The notes under the pieces are model-generated. The model saw only the letters and a list, made by a program, of their open reading frames with translations. It was not told the DNA's origin and searched no databases. A program made the translations under genes and the position numbers. Shown in pieces: positions 1 to 11,899 of a DNA stretch of 64,000 nt. This DNA comes from Solen grandis (Eukaryota > Mollusca > Bivalvia > Adapedonta > Solenidae). Position 1 is the first letter of the stretch. Each line of letters opens with the position of its first letter. The stretch covers positions 39,503,037 to 39,567,036 of the forward strand of contig CM037787.1 in NCBI GenBank assembly GCA_021229015.1, given 5' to 3'.

Positions 1-410
1 TCTACGGAGGATTTTTTTTCATGAATATGTTAAAAATCATGTATTCCGCCGTAAAATTTATATTTAGAGAAGTTCTCACAGTTTTCATCCCTAAATAATG
101 AGATTTTTTTTTATTCATAGGATTATCTAGTTTCAGGCAGCCAGGCCGCTAGCAGACTTTCAGCAGCCTTACGAGGGACATAAATATTTGACAAAAAGAC
201 ATCAAAAATCATTTACTTCACCGTAAAATGCATATTTGGAGGGGTTCACACGTGCCTGGATGAAAATTAAGAATTTAAATCAATATTTGGTACTACGCCG
301 CCATTTTGCTAGCAGCCTTTCAGGGGCATTACGGTAGAAAATATTTCGAATATAAACATAAAATAAAAATATAATAAACAAGTTATATCCTAAAGGGCTG
401 CTAGGCCTTT
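1..410. repeat. Two diverged copies of a ~170-bp repeat
   Basis: Two blocks (about 30-150 and 205-330) share a phrase meaning 'aaaatcat...ttc.ccgtaaaat...atattt.gag' followed by a 'gttctcaca/gttcacac' stretch and a 'gctagcag..tttcag' segment. They are direct and imperfect. No coding sequence is seen; the window starts inside the repeat, so its true extent is unknown. Confidence 0.5.
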
Positions 411-414
411 AGTA

Positions 415-1290
415 TTCAACCAGCCTTTTATACCACCAAAACACCAGAGCGTATTGCATATTGCCTTACCCAAGTTAGGGATATAATACGGTTCACATGT
501 TTTCTACTTAGACGTGGCTATTCAGTGATATCAAAGAATAAATGTCATAATCCCTATGGGACACGGTGTGTGCTTTTATAAATGTACCTCAAAATACAAA
601 ATAATTCAATATTTATCCCAGCATTACGTTATTGTAGAGCATATAACACATGTTCATATGTTGTCTACCTAAATCATTGTATGCAGTGATACCAAAGGAT
701 AGGTTTCACAATCCCTGTGGGAGACATTGTGGGCTGTTTCAAATGTACTTCCACTTAAAAAATACTTCCACCATTACGTTATTGCAGAGTGTATTGCACA
801 AAGCCTTTCCAAAGATAAATATATATAACACAGGTTTGTATGTTGTGTACCTAGACCACCTTATTCAGTGTTACCAAAAAATAGGTGCCAAAGTCCCTAA
901 TGGAGATGTTGTGGGCTGTTACAAATGTAACTTTTTTAGAAAATAATTCTCTTTCTTTCCCACAAATGCGCTATTTTAGGGAGCATTACATATTGTCACA
1001 TACAGACAAGGATATAAGAAAGACTCATATGTGTTCTGATGAAATAAGGCTAGCGAAAAATATCACGAAATATGTGTCACACTCCCTCTAAAAGATGGTG
1101 TAGATGTTGTAAGCTGTTAGATACACAAATGTACCTTCTTTTAGAAATATGGCAACCCACAGACTTCGGGAAATTGGTGTCATATTCCCACTGAAAAATA
1201 GTGTGGGTCATTACATGTGTTCCATTTCCTTGAAATATATAACAAGTACATAGATAAGGTTGTGAAATGCAGATACGAGTATGCACCTAT
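415..1290 (-). repeat. Diverged ~185-bp tandem array, inverted relative to 4185-5770
   Basis: Four to five decayed units contain the reverse complement of the repeat unit at 4185-5770. Markers are 'catatgttgtctac', 'cagtgataccaaa', 'aatccc.atgggacac' and 'cattacgttattg'. Units here are more diverged from one another than those of the right-hand array. Short open frames in this stretch (about 650-1290) are by-products of the repeat and show no family similarity. Confidence 0.7.
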
Positions 1291-1449
1291 GCTTTATAAT
1301 GAATTACAGTTTCATGACACAATGTACATTTAATGATGACTAATAGCAATTACTTAAAACAGTTTTACTCAGTATTAATTTGTTAATAACTGTTATCATT
1401 TTAACATTTTAACAACCATACTATGAAAGAATGCTGATTCCATCCATCT

Positions 1450-1483
<34 letters not shown>

Positions 1484-1960
1484 AAATATTATATTTAAAA
1501 AAAAGTTGTTGTTGCTGTATTGGGGTTTACCGTCACTGCGATAGTATTTCAATCATATAGCGACGTCCAGCTAATTACAGGTGGAGGAAGACCCCGAGTA
1601 CACAGTGGTACCCGGGTAGAACCACCGACCTACCGCAAGCCAGCTGAAAGGCTTCCTCACGTGAAAAATCCGAAGTCCCTACCGGGATTCGAACCCACAG
1701 CGGTGAGGGGCTGAGAGATTTGTAGTCCACGACTGTAACCGCTCGGCCACGCCGGCCCCCTTAAAAAAATAATTATGTTTCATGATAAACATTATATATG
1801 TATAGATACGAGTATGCACCTATGCTTTATAATGAGTTACAATTTCATTACACAATATACATTTAATAATGACAAATAGCAATTACTTAAAACATTTTTA
1901 CCCAGTATTAGTCTATTAATAAGTGTTTTTATCTAAACATTTTAACAGGCATATGTAAAT
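1271..1960. repeat. ~155-bp direct duplication flanking a SINE
   Basis: The segment beginning 'agatacgagtatgcacc' at 1271-1433 recurs at 1804-1960 with scattered substitutions. The intervening part holds a (GA)n tract (1451-1482) and a SINE. The duplication is local and non-coding. Confidence 0.75.
1504..1760 (-). mobile_element. tRNA-derived SINE (family 1), full length
   Basis: Read on the minus strand, the element opens with a tRNA-like head with an A box (TGGCCGAGCGG) and a B box (GGTTCGAATCC), resembling a class II Leu/Ser tRNA. It continues into a conserved body ('gtcttcctccacctgtaatt', 'agctggacgtcgctatat') and ends in an (AAC)n/A-rich tail. A probable target duplication TTAAAAAAA lies at 1495-1503 and 1761-1769. 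The open frame covering 1520-1714 is a by-product of the SINE. Body and head resemble mollusc tRNA-SINEs; I cannot assign the superfamily without a library search. Confidence 0.85.
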
Positions 1961-4184
1961 ATGTTCTTCAAGTAACTTAATATAGCAGTTAATTCTGTGT
2001 AAGCAAATATGGCGAATAATCTCTTTAAAGTGTAACTACTTTAATTCATATATTGTAAATGTCACTCTTGTTTGCTGTTGTTTCGTTCAAGCTGACTAGT
2101 GAAATACAATGCATGGGATTTAATTTGTGTCTGACTACATTTTTTATTGATCATTGTAAGTCTGATCGTGAAGTAATAGCACAAAATATTTTCTTCCCCT
2201 TACTGTAAGAAAATGTCTTCACTTATAAAGACGATCATTGTAATTTACGTAATCAGTAAATCACTTTTTTTGATATTTAACAGAGATTAAGTCGAGAGTT
2301 TTCAACTTCAATGTTCTGTGTTCAACAGTCTCTATTCAATATATGTTCTATTTCATATAATCTATCCAAGATAAAGTACCACAATTGATACTAAATATGT
2401 TCAATGATTATTATAATATTCTATAAAAGGTAGTAAAGAAATAGCAAAATGGTTAATCTCATCAAATCTGATTTGGACATGACTATATTATGCATAAATA
2501 GGTTTGAATCAATACATTCCTCAATTCTGTAGAAAAAAATCTGTTCTTCCAGCAGCCTGCCGAATTATATGAAAGCCATAAATGTATAAACATGTAAAAA
2601 CACATCTGATCAAAAGTTTCGGTGTCAAGGTGAAATAATTATCTAATCTGCTTTAACCATACACTCTATACATACCAGAAAACATTATTTAAGATACTGA
2701 ATAAATAATATGGCAAAACTGAGGTGATCCCAAACAGCGATAAATTTAAACTTAAGATATCGGAGAAAGTTAATTATATCCCTACTTAAATGTGACACAA
2801 AACAATACCACCTCTGTGTAAAAATATTCCACACCTTAGCCCAATTACACTGCCCCTTACATAACGCGATCCGGTAGAGAGATAAGCTATAGAAGCCCAG
2901 ACTGGATCTCTGGCTATCAACATTAACTGGTGATAACAGGCACCGTAATAGCCATTACGGCTAATCAGCAGCATTTCAAGAAATTAAGCTGAAATAATTG
3001 ATCGACAATTACATGCCACCTTAGAAATCAAAATGTTGTTGATGTCATATTGTTCAATACCGGAATGTGGAGGAAAAAAGAAGCGTAATAAAAATGCATC
3101 ATAGAATGCATTTATAGATTGAAAATATGCCTCACACACTAGTGCAATCACAGAAATAAATGCACCAAAACAGCATTACAGATATATGAGTTTATTCAAA
3201 CACGGATGTGCACATATAATGAAGAATAGGCATGTTATGGATTAATTTATTATCATGGTTGAAACACATGATACTCTAAACAGGATTTTACACACACACA
3301 CACACACACATACACACTATTATTCATTCCGATTCCTGGTCCAAAATACCGATGCTTGTTAATGCAGATTGTTTTTTCAATAATTATATAAAAAAATTGT
3401 TTAAACCTATGTTTACATTGTTAAAGTAGTGCCTAATTATCACTACGGCAAAATTCGGCACAACTTCTTGAAGTAATATTTCCGTTCTTATTGAGTTTAG
3501 TGAGTTTATAATAATAATAACACGATGTGTGGAGAAATCCAGCATGCTTATCATTTAATGAAATCTTAATTATCTCATACATCATTACTACATAGAGCAT
3601 CTTGTAACACGGCAGTTAATTCAAAGTTTAAAGTTAAATGGCAGTTAGGAATATATTATATTACTTTATTATTTATACCAATACCATAGACGGCATAGAA
3701 TTAGTTCTGTAAAATACGAAAAGGCAAATCATTAGTGTAAACGTATTTATTTGAATATCGCTTATTTTATACATAACATTACAATAACATTACAATAACA
3801 TATACATAATTATATAGTAAAGACATACATGTAGTATAATCACAAATAAAATACAGTGGAAAAGCAGTGAAATTACCTTGTGGTTGTGAATAAAATTGTA
3901 TTACATGTATTCATTTACACACTTAACTAAAAACACAACCATAGGTAAAGATTCATATATAAAAATGAAAATTTATTAGAAAGAAATCATTATTCAAAAA
4001 GAAACTATTAGGCATCTGTTAATTATGTAATCATTCCCTTCTCTATGACTGACCTCAATGTTGTAAAATTTGTCGATGGTTTAGGAAATTATGCTTTTAA
4101 CTTCCGATCATTTACAGAGATATAAAAGGTTTTACTAACGACGTCCAGAAAACATATTCTAGTATTTCATTCTTCTTCTTGATA
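1961..4184. other. Non-coding interval, no gene seen
   Basis: AT-rich sequence without recognisable coding domains. It holds a short (CA)n run near 3293-3318 and small 'acattacaataac' repeats near 3773-3805. The open frame on the minus strand at 2786-2974 matches nothing I know. Confidence 0.5.
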
Positions 4185-5770
4185 TGAATCTGTGTTATGC
4201 CCTTGAGGAAAGCTATATGCAATACGGCCTACAATAACGTAACGGTGAAATAAATATTCATTAAATTATTTTCTAAGTGGAAAAGCATTTTTAAGAGCCT
4301 ATACTGTGTCCCGTTCTGATTGTGACACCTAATAATTGGGATCACTGGATTGACAGATTAAGTAGACAACATATGAGACTGTGTTATATCCTTATCTTGG
4401 GGAAGGCTATATGCAATAGGCTCTGCAGAAACATAAAAGAGGGCTAAATATGGAATAATTTTTGCATTTAGACGTATATTTGTAACGGCCAGCACAGAGT
4501 CTCATAGGGATTGTGAAAACTATTCATTGGTATCACTGTAAAGGCTGTTCTAAGTAGACAACATATGAATCTATGTTAGATCCCTATCTTGGGGAAGGCT
4601 ATATCCAATATGCAGCGCAATTACGTAATGGTGGGACAAAATTGAATTATTTTTTAAAAGAAATTACATTTGTAACAGCCCACGCTGTGTCCCATAGGGA
4701 TTGTGACACTTATTTTTTGATATCACCGAATAGCCTCATCTAAGTAGACAACATATGAACCTATGTTATATCCCTATCTTGGGGAAGGCTATATGCAATA
4801 TGCTGCGCAATTACGTAATGGTGGGACAAAATTGAATAATTTTCTAAAAGAAGGTACATTTGTAACAGCCTACACCGTGTCCCATAGGGATTGTGACACT
4901 TATTCTTTGATATCACTGAATAGCCTCATCTAAGTAGACAACATATGAACTTATGTTATATCCCTATCTTGGGGAAGGCTATATGCAATATGCTGCGCAA
5001 TTACGTAATGGTGGGACAAAATTGAATTATTTTCTGAAAGAAGTTACATTTGTAACAGCTCACACCGTGTCCCATAGGGATTGTGACACTTATTCTTTGA
5101 TATCACTGAATAGCCTCCTATTAGTAGATAACATATGAACCTATGTTTTATTCATATCTTGGGGAAGGCTATATGCAATATGCTGGTAATTACGTAATGG
5201 TGGGACAAAATTGAATTATTTTCTGAGAGAAGGTACATTTGTAACAGCCCACACCGTGTCCCATAGGGATTGTGACACTTATTCTTTGATATCACTGAAT
5301 AGCCTTATCTAAACTGACAACATATGAACCTATGTTATATCCCTATCTTGGGGAAGGCTATATGCAATTTGCTGCGCAATTACGTAATGGTGGGACAAAA
5401 TTTAATTATTTTCTGAAAGAAGGTACATATGTAACAACCCACAATGTGTCCCATAGGGATTTTCACACTTATTCCTTGATATCACTGAATAGCCTCCTAT
5501 TAGTAGATAACATATGAACCTATGTTTTATTCATATCTTGGGGAATGCTATATGTTATATGCTGGTAATTACGTAATGGTGGGACAAAATTGAATTATTT
5601 TCTGAGAGAAGGTACATTTGTAACAGCCCACACCGTGTCCCATAGGGATTGTGACACTTATTCTTTGATATCACCGAATAGCCTCATCTAAGTAGACAAC
5701 ATATGAACCTATGTTATATCCCTATTTTGGGGAAGGCTATATGCAATATGCTGCGCAATTACGTAAAAAC
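4185..5770 (+). repeat. ~190-bp tandem array, about eight units
   Basis: Units begin near 4368, 4559, 4750, 4941, 5130, 5319, 5509 and 5698 with 'acatatgaac.tatgtta' and contain 'ccctatcttggggaaggcta', 'caattacgtaatggtgggac' and 'cccatagggattgtgacact'. The central units are highly similar and the first ones are decayed. The array stops abruptly at about 5766. Repeated 61-residue open frames inside it are a consequence of the repeat. It is the inverted counterpart of 415-1290. Confidence 0.9.
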
Positions 5771-6336
5771 TATTTTATTAAATTCACGGTTAGGTCGATA
5801 ATCATCATCATACCTTTTTTGAAATCTGTATTATGTTTGACGAGGTACATGTACTAGAATAAGTCAATAAATTATATTCTGATTCTGTCTGTAATTATAA
5901 ATACCAATATATAGAGCATATTTGTGTGTTTTGAGTGGATATTGTTTTTATTTTAAATGAGTCATCTTTTCCTGAATGCTATTTTTTTTCTGTATTAACC
6001 CCAAATAGAACAATTTTAAAAGAGACGATTTAAACTGCACTTAATTAGAAGAACGTCAAACGTCGCAGTACTTAAACCAAACCATTCAAACTTCTAAAGA
6101 TCTAAAGATGTGCCTCCTTATCATTAATTGCCGCAAGCCCCAAGACTAATGCCATGCTTCAGGTCATTCGTCACTTCTGTGACAGCTCTTATTATTTTAC
6201 AATATTAGCCTATATCAAATGAGCCAGCTGATAATGCGACCTTGGCGTTTAAGTGATATTTAACTTCGAGTGTAAGGGATACTCGATAGAAACGGAACCA
6301 TGTTCAGCCTCGTTCTCCGGGTGCTACCTGAACGTG
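5771..6336. other. Non-coding interval
   Basis: No gene, array or recognisable element was seen between the 190-bp array and the TTAA-flanked MITE. Confidence 0.4.
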
Positions 6337-6340
6337 TTAA

Positions 6341-6669
6341 GGTATTAGGATCCTAACTAATTTTACCAAGTTAGATTGCTAAAATTTTGGTTTTGTATAG
6401 ATCAGTTTTTATTTCATGTAAGATAAAATATTAAAAAAAAAAAATGAAAAGTAGGTAATTATATTTCTTTTTATATGAACATAATGTTATTCTGTCACCC
6501 TGTTTAATAAATCATAAAACAATAAATTTGCAAAATAGAATAAAAAAAATATAAAAAGAATAAATATTTAAATAAAAAGACTGTAATGATGAATGTTTAA
6601 AAAACATAAATATGTTTATTAGATAGTTTATCATCACAAATGCTAGTTCTGAATTAGTATCCTAATACC
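6341..6669. mobile_element. piggyBac-like MITE with TTAA target duplication
   Basis: The left end reads GGTATTAGGATCCTAA and the right end, reverse complemented, GGTATTAGGATACTAA (15 of 16 match). Both ends are flanked by TTAA (6337-6340 and 6670-6673). The 329-bp interior is very AT-rich and non-coding. TTAA duplication with short terminal repeats is the hallmark of piggyBac-type transposition, so this is a non-autonomous element presumably mobilised in trans. Confidence 0.75.
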
Positions 6670-6673
6670 TTAA

Positions 6674-8825
6674 AACGTCAGTTGACGGCCAATTAACTAT
6701 CACCTATGCATCACTTATCACCTATATGAAAGGGGTTAACCATAGAAATAATTTATTCTAAATCTTATTCTAGAATTTCTTAGCAAATAATAGTAGTTTT
6801 TTCATGAACAATTAATCCGACGTGAAAGTCACAGGTTTATCACCCATGGTATCGTCTGAAAGGGCTGAACCATGTTCATGTATACATGTACAGACATACA
6901 GACGGGCGTTGGAACGGAACGAGACAAAACAATATGCCCCCGATCTTCGTTCCGGAGCATAAATATTATATTATACCCCAAAGCGGAGTCTGGGGGCAGG
7001 GGTATTTCAGTAAAACATGACTCTAACTTTTCAACCAGTAAGAAAATAAAAAAATACCTGTACGCGAACGCAAATCACCTTGATAAAATTCCAATTGTGG
7101 AATGCTACACTATCATATACGAGTAATCGCTATTAACTTTCATTAATTTTTAGACTTCGGAAAAGACGGGTCGAAAGAATATGTACATATATATCCGCCT
7201 GAGGGGTAAAATGTTATACTCACACACAAACAAATGAGCATACAATAATCATTTTTACTGGAGCTATCGCATAATATATATAAGTACACACATGTCATGT
7301 ATACCGCATATCTAGCTATTATACTTGCAGAAATAAAATAATTAGAGCTCTGCGCTAAATTATGTTACCCCCATGGACATAGAGACGCACGTACTCTGCA
7401 TATTTGTGCCTGTTTTATTATATAAGATAAATTGAAGTACGTGATTTTGGCAAAGTTTATAGAAGTATTTATATCAGTAGAATTTTACTGTGTCCTAGAC
7501 TTACAGACAGACAGACAGACAGACAGGTACATGTGGTCAGACCAAAGACCTAAGTGTCCCGCATTATTATAATGAATAATACACCAGCTTTCACCAAATA
7601 TCCCTACAAAACCGACGATATACAATATCATATTTTTTTTTCATAAAATTATAAAGGACAACCCAAACATTAAAATAAAAAGTTTTGTAAATACCAATCT
7701 TTATTAATTTAATATTTAATATGTAAAATGTATCGCACTGAATTATTTAAAAATATGATAGATCTATAGCGAAAATCAGCCGCTAAACTGTCCACAAGAT
7801 AGGGGACCTATTATAATATGTAGTGTATAGGAATTGCTTTATAAAATTTATGGAAATAGCCGGACACTGGACGGATATAATATATACCCTTGAAACTATA
7901 TACATTTATAAAATAACCAGTATCCGCCTCTCTTAATATTATGAATATAAAGAGACCCTGCTAGTATATATTTATTTTTTATTTTATTTAAATTCATCTT
8001 AAGGGGATATAAGAGCCATATCGGTAAAAATAGACTCTTTGTTCGGTAAAGCCCCGAAAATAAAATTTTCATTAAGGGGACTTAACCGTGCAAGATTTTC
8101 CTCATTGACTGCTGTTATTGACTGCTAACTTGATTTTATCCAGTTTCAGATTCGCTTCCTGCGGAGATGTTTCCGATTAGCATCTGATTTGCCTCATGAT
8201 ACCTACGATGAGACGGGATCCAATCGGAAGTGACGTGTAGCAGAAACCGCCATTTATCCGCCATTTTAACGGCCATTACGTGATATCACGTGATGTGCGC
8301 CATTTATACGCCATTTTATCGATCATTTTTAGTCAGTCTAGCAGGTGCGTGCAGGTTTAAATTACGGCTTCGTGTTGTCCCGATTAAGAAAACACGATAT
8401 CAGCCTAAATTGAACTAAATTGAATTGAGCCCTATTAAAGTCCTTGAATTTCTTGCTTCATTTCCTGTGCTACCATGACTTAAAGAAAAAAAAACATAAG
8501 AAAGTTTTGACTTAGAGAGAAATGTTCAACCACCTACAGTTTGTCCTTTTCGTACTCTAAGGTTATCCCTTCCATATGCAAATGCTGAAAAACGGCTTTC
8601 ACTTCATACTTCATCATTTAGAAATGCCCTGGAAGGAAATTTTGGTAGGCTAAAACTTGTCTTATCTTATCTTTGTAAACACTATCAGAGAGATCTGAGT
8701 GACGCTTCCTTTGGTTAACACTAATTCCACGCACTTGCTGTACACAACTAATATCCCACGGATTTACGGTACAGGCTATTCGCACGTCGTATCAGGTGTT
8801 CATTCAAATTAAATCTATGTTGTTT
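6674..8825. other. Non-coding interval with a short (AGAC)n tract
   Basis: No supported gene. A tetranucleotide run 'cagacagacagacagaca' lies near 7503-7527. Near 8260-8320 there is a small palindrome-rich patch ('gtgatatcacgtgat') with repeated 'cgccattt'. The 84-residue open frame at 6872-7126 shows no recognisable domain. Confidence 0.4.
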
Positions 8826-9000
8826 CTGATGCTGAAAACAGCACACACACTTAAGGTACGCTCATTTGTAAGTCTAATATGTTGTTTCTAAGGTTCAGTA
8901 CTGTCCACGCACTTAAGGTGCGCTCAGTTCTAAGTCTAATATGTTGTTTCTGATGTTGAAAACGTCCCACGCACTTAAGGTACGCTCAGTTCTAGGGAGT
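8826..9000. repeat. Three tandem copies of a ~66-bp unit
   Basis: The phrase 'cacttaaggtacgctca' followed by 'gtctaatatgttgtttct' occurs three times, with small substitutions such as gtacgctc versus gtgcgctc. Confidence 0.75.
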
Positions 9001-9050
9001 TCTTTAGGGAGCATGTTGGGCAAGCCTAGTTTGCGGCGGTATAGTAGCCT

Positions 9051-9627
9051 CAATCTCCACGCAGTTATCTCCCCTTCATTCTTCGGCATATATTACTGTA
9101 CAGATAAGGGGAAGTAACCGCTGCGGGCAGTTTGTAGTAGCCTATGGCGTGCGGTTTGTTTATTGGGATCGGCAAGACATATAAATTAACATATACTTTT
9201 TTGAGCTTTTATAACCGACTATATAACCGTAGTATAATGTTAACAAGTGTAAAGAGGCTACAAATAAGAGAAGATAAATTACAAACATAGAACTATGAAC
9301 ATTGTTGCAATATTTTAATCTCACGTAGGCAACGATATGATCTAAAACTGCTTATAAACTGAAATGAGGTAAGACGTGGTCGTGCATAAATGGCATGTGC
9401 CATAATAATAAAAATATATCACTCAAATCAGATTTGAAATGACCTGATCAGCATATTTTTTTTTTTTATTTTTTTTTTTTACATAGGGGTTTTGGATTTA
9501 TGTCAACTATTAAAATATACTTTAGCACATTAAGAAGAAAACTCCACACAGTGATCTCCCGTGCACGCTCACCTAGCAAAAAAGATCTGTGCCAAATAAT
9601 GAAGGGGAGATAACTGCGTGGAGATTG
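9051..9627. mobile_element. ~577-bp interval bounded by a perfect 30-bp inverted repeat
   Basis: The arm at 9051-9080 starts 'caatctccacgcagttatct' and the arm at 9598-9627 is its exact reverse complement. No coding capacity is seen inside; a poly-T stretch lies near 9460-9480. A perfect 30-bp inverted match at this spacing suggests a non-autonomous terminal-inverted-repeat element or a foldback. No clear target duplication was found, so the outer boundaries may lie further out. Confidence 0.55.
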
Positions 9628-10147
9628 ATTAAGAAGACATAAGAAATACAACTTAAAGGGACTGCCTCTCACATACTATCAAAATTACCGTAAACATATA
9701 AAAATTCATTTTCGGACGTAAATGTTAATTATTTTTTTATTAAGTCTACCAACAGCCAGAAAAAATACTGATTTTCTTATTATAATCAAATAAAATCGTT
9801 TACGATCTTACCCAATAAAGGAGTTTCCCGTTTATAAATAAAGCATTGATTTCGTTATACGGGCACTTCACATAGATCACGTGATCGATAAATGCATTGT
9901 CAATGAGAGAAAGGATCGAATTTAAATGGGACGAAACGGTTTGGGGGTTAACGTCTTGATTTCCAATCATAAAGACATCAATACTGATCAATGTCTACAT
10001 AAAGGTTAAATCTTTTAGCTGTCGCCAAGTCGTTTTAAAGCTGTTACCGTTACAATGTGCAATGTTTCTGAGAAATTTCCCAGTTTTCGAAAATACACTT
10101 ACTTGTCTATCAACAATTTGGCAGTCGTCTCCGATTGTGTTCTTTAT

Positions 10148-10247
10148 NNNNNNNNNNNNNNNNNNNNNNNNNNNNNNNNNNNNNNNNNNNNNNNNNNNNN
10201 NNNNNNNNNNNNNNNNNNNNNNNNNNNNNNNNNNNNNNNNNNNNNNN
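10148..10247. other. Scaffold gap (100 N)
   Basis: Exactly 100 undefined bases, the conventional placeholder for a gap of unknown size. Apparent open frames crossing it are meaningless. Confidence 0.98.
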
Positions 10248-10721
10248 GTCTTGCAGCAAGTGTACGCTTTTTGGCGCTTACTGTTTTTTCGGCCCCATTA
10301 TAGTGTTTGAAATAGCTTGTTTGATTAGATGCGCATGTGCGAACGGGTACTTGCGCTGTCACTTGATTTTTCAGATATCTAATTTTAAAACTTACTACGT
10401 TTGTAACGCAGTAAATTTTGCGTTCGAAAAAACTGCGAAAAAGGCAATATCTAGAGATTTCTTGGGTAATGTAAGTTATCAGTGATCAGATTTCAATGCC
10501 TCACATACAATTATCACATTGATTTACTTGAAATTAGAAGTTTTTTGGGGGTTTTTTTGGTCATCATTTTTAAAGCAGCTACAATGACACTAGGACAAGT
10601 ACATCAAACAGAAAGGGTTGGAATAAAACAATCATATGAAAAATAAAACAAATACCTATAACATATGTAACAGCACTCTATAGTAAAACATAGGCTTAGC
10701 AGATAGTTACTATTAGATATA

Positions 10722-11548
10722 TACTGACGAGATAAAGAAACGCCTCATCGAAAATTGTAGTGAAATATGTAGTAAATGTATATGTGTTGTGACCGACAAA
10801 CACGGCAAACAAAAACTTGTACGATTCTATACAGCCAATTGTCCACTTCATGTGTCTGCTCATGCTTTTCTTGTGCAACGCGTTTATGTCAACTGTGTGG
10901 TTTGATTGAGTGAATTTTACACAAGTACATGACTATGTAAGTCGACATACAACCATCATTTCGGAGATTTTCTGACTAAACATCGGTTTTTGATAATGCA
11001 GAGGCTAAATTCGGAAGAGAGGTCTAAAGTTTGGCCATGTTTGAATGTGGGCGAACGCAAAAACAAGTCGCTAGACGTTTTAACGTCTCTCGTTCGACAG
11101 TTCTGCGTCTTGTTCGACGTGTTAGAGACACGTGAACTTTTGTCGATAGGCCACGTTCAGGTACACCGCGTGTAACGTCAGTACGACATGACAATTATAT
11201 ACGTCAACTCCATTTGCGTGACAGATTTGTGATGGCAGAATCTACGTCACGTGTAGTAGTAGGTAACCGTGGACGCCCAATAAGTCGACATAAAGTCAGA
11301 AATCGACTTAGAGATCGGGGAATTACCTGCCGTAGGCCGTACCGCGGTCTAGTTCTAACGTTACGCCACCGTCACCAACGTCTAATTTGGGCCCGCAACC
11401 ATCGCGGCCAGCGTTGGCAGAACGTAGTATTTAGTGATGAGTCGCGTTATAACTTGTGGAACGCCGACGGACGTATCCGTGTCTGAATCACGAATAATGA
11501 AAAATTGTATACCGAGTTTGAATGAGGCGTTTCTTTTCGTCGTCAGTT
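10722..11548 (+). mobile_element. Internally deleted Tc1/mariner-type transposon
   Basis: The ends match in inverted orientation. The left end is 'actgacgagataaagaaacg' and the right end, reverse complemented, 'actgacgacgaaaagaaacg'; both continue 'cctcat'. TA dinucleotides flank the element (10720-10721 and 11549-11550), as expected of Tc1/mariner insertion. At ~827 bp it is shorter than an autonomous element because the transposase gene lacks its last third. The element must depend on a relative for any mobility. Confidence 0.75.
10990..11486 (+). pseudogene. Tc1/mariner-superfamily transposase, broken and 3'-truncated
   Basis: The conceptual product is a cut-and-paste DDE transposase. The N-terminal DNA-binding part is readable: 'GRTQKQVARRFNVSRSTVLR' is a helix-turn-helix, followed by a 'DRPRSGTPR' linker typical of Tc1 families. 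The remaining reading (11214-11486) contains 'RHRHQRLIWARNH' and the first catalytic aspartate in 'VVFSDESRYNLWNADGR'. It then stops right after 'IRV', so the second and third acidic residues are absent. There is also a frame change near 11030 and an in-frame TGA near 11130. It lies centrally between the element's inverted repeats, so this is an internal-deletion derivative and not a functional enzyme. Confidence 0.85.
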
Positions 11549-11899
11549 TACATAAGCTGAGCTTTACATGACAGTACAAACATGTCCAGAGGCTGGAAGC
11601 AAGCAAAGACAAAAACATTTAACATAGACTGATATGAGCAAGTATGCACACATACAAGTAACAGGCAACAAATGATGAAAAACAGCAAAATATACTACAA
11701 ATAAAACAAACAAACAAAAGCTTTAAAACCGGGACAAGCATTTAGCGGAAAAAACAAACAAACAAAAAAATAAAACAAGTTTTCAGCAAAGTAAGCAAAC
11801 AGACATATAAATTTGCAGCGTATTTTGTATTTTTTTTTACTGTGCCTGTGTTGTGGCCCTATCCAAGGAACAAGACGAACATTTACAATTTGATCTTTT

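Noticed and set aside
4953..5517. Pair of nearly identical 61-residue genes
   Set aside because: They are copies of the 190-bp repeat unit; other units have the frame broken without any sign of constraint.
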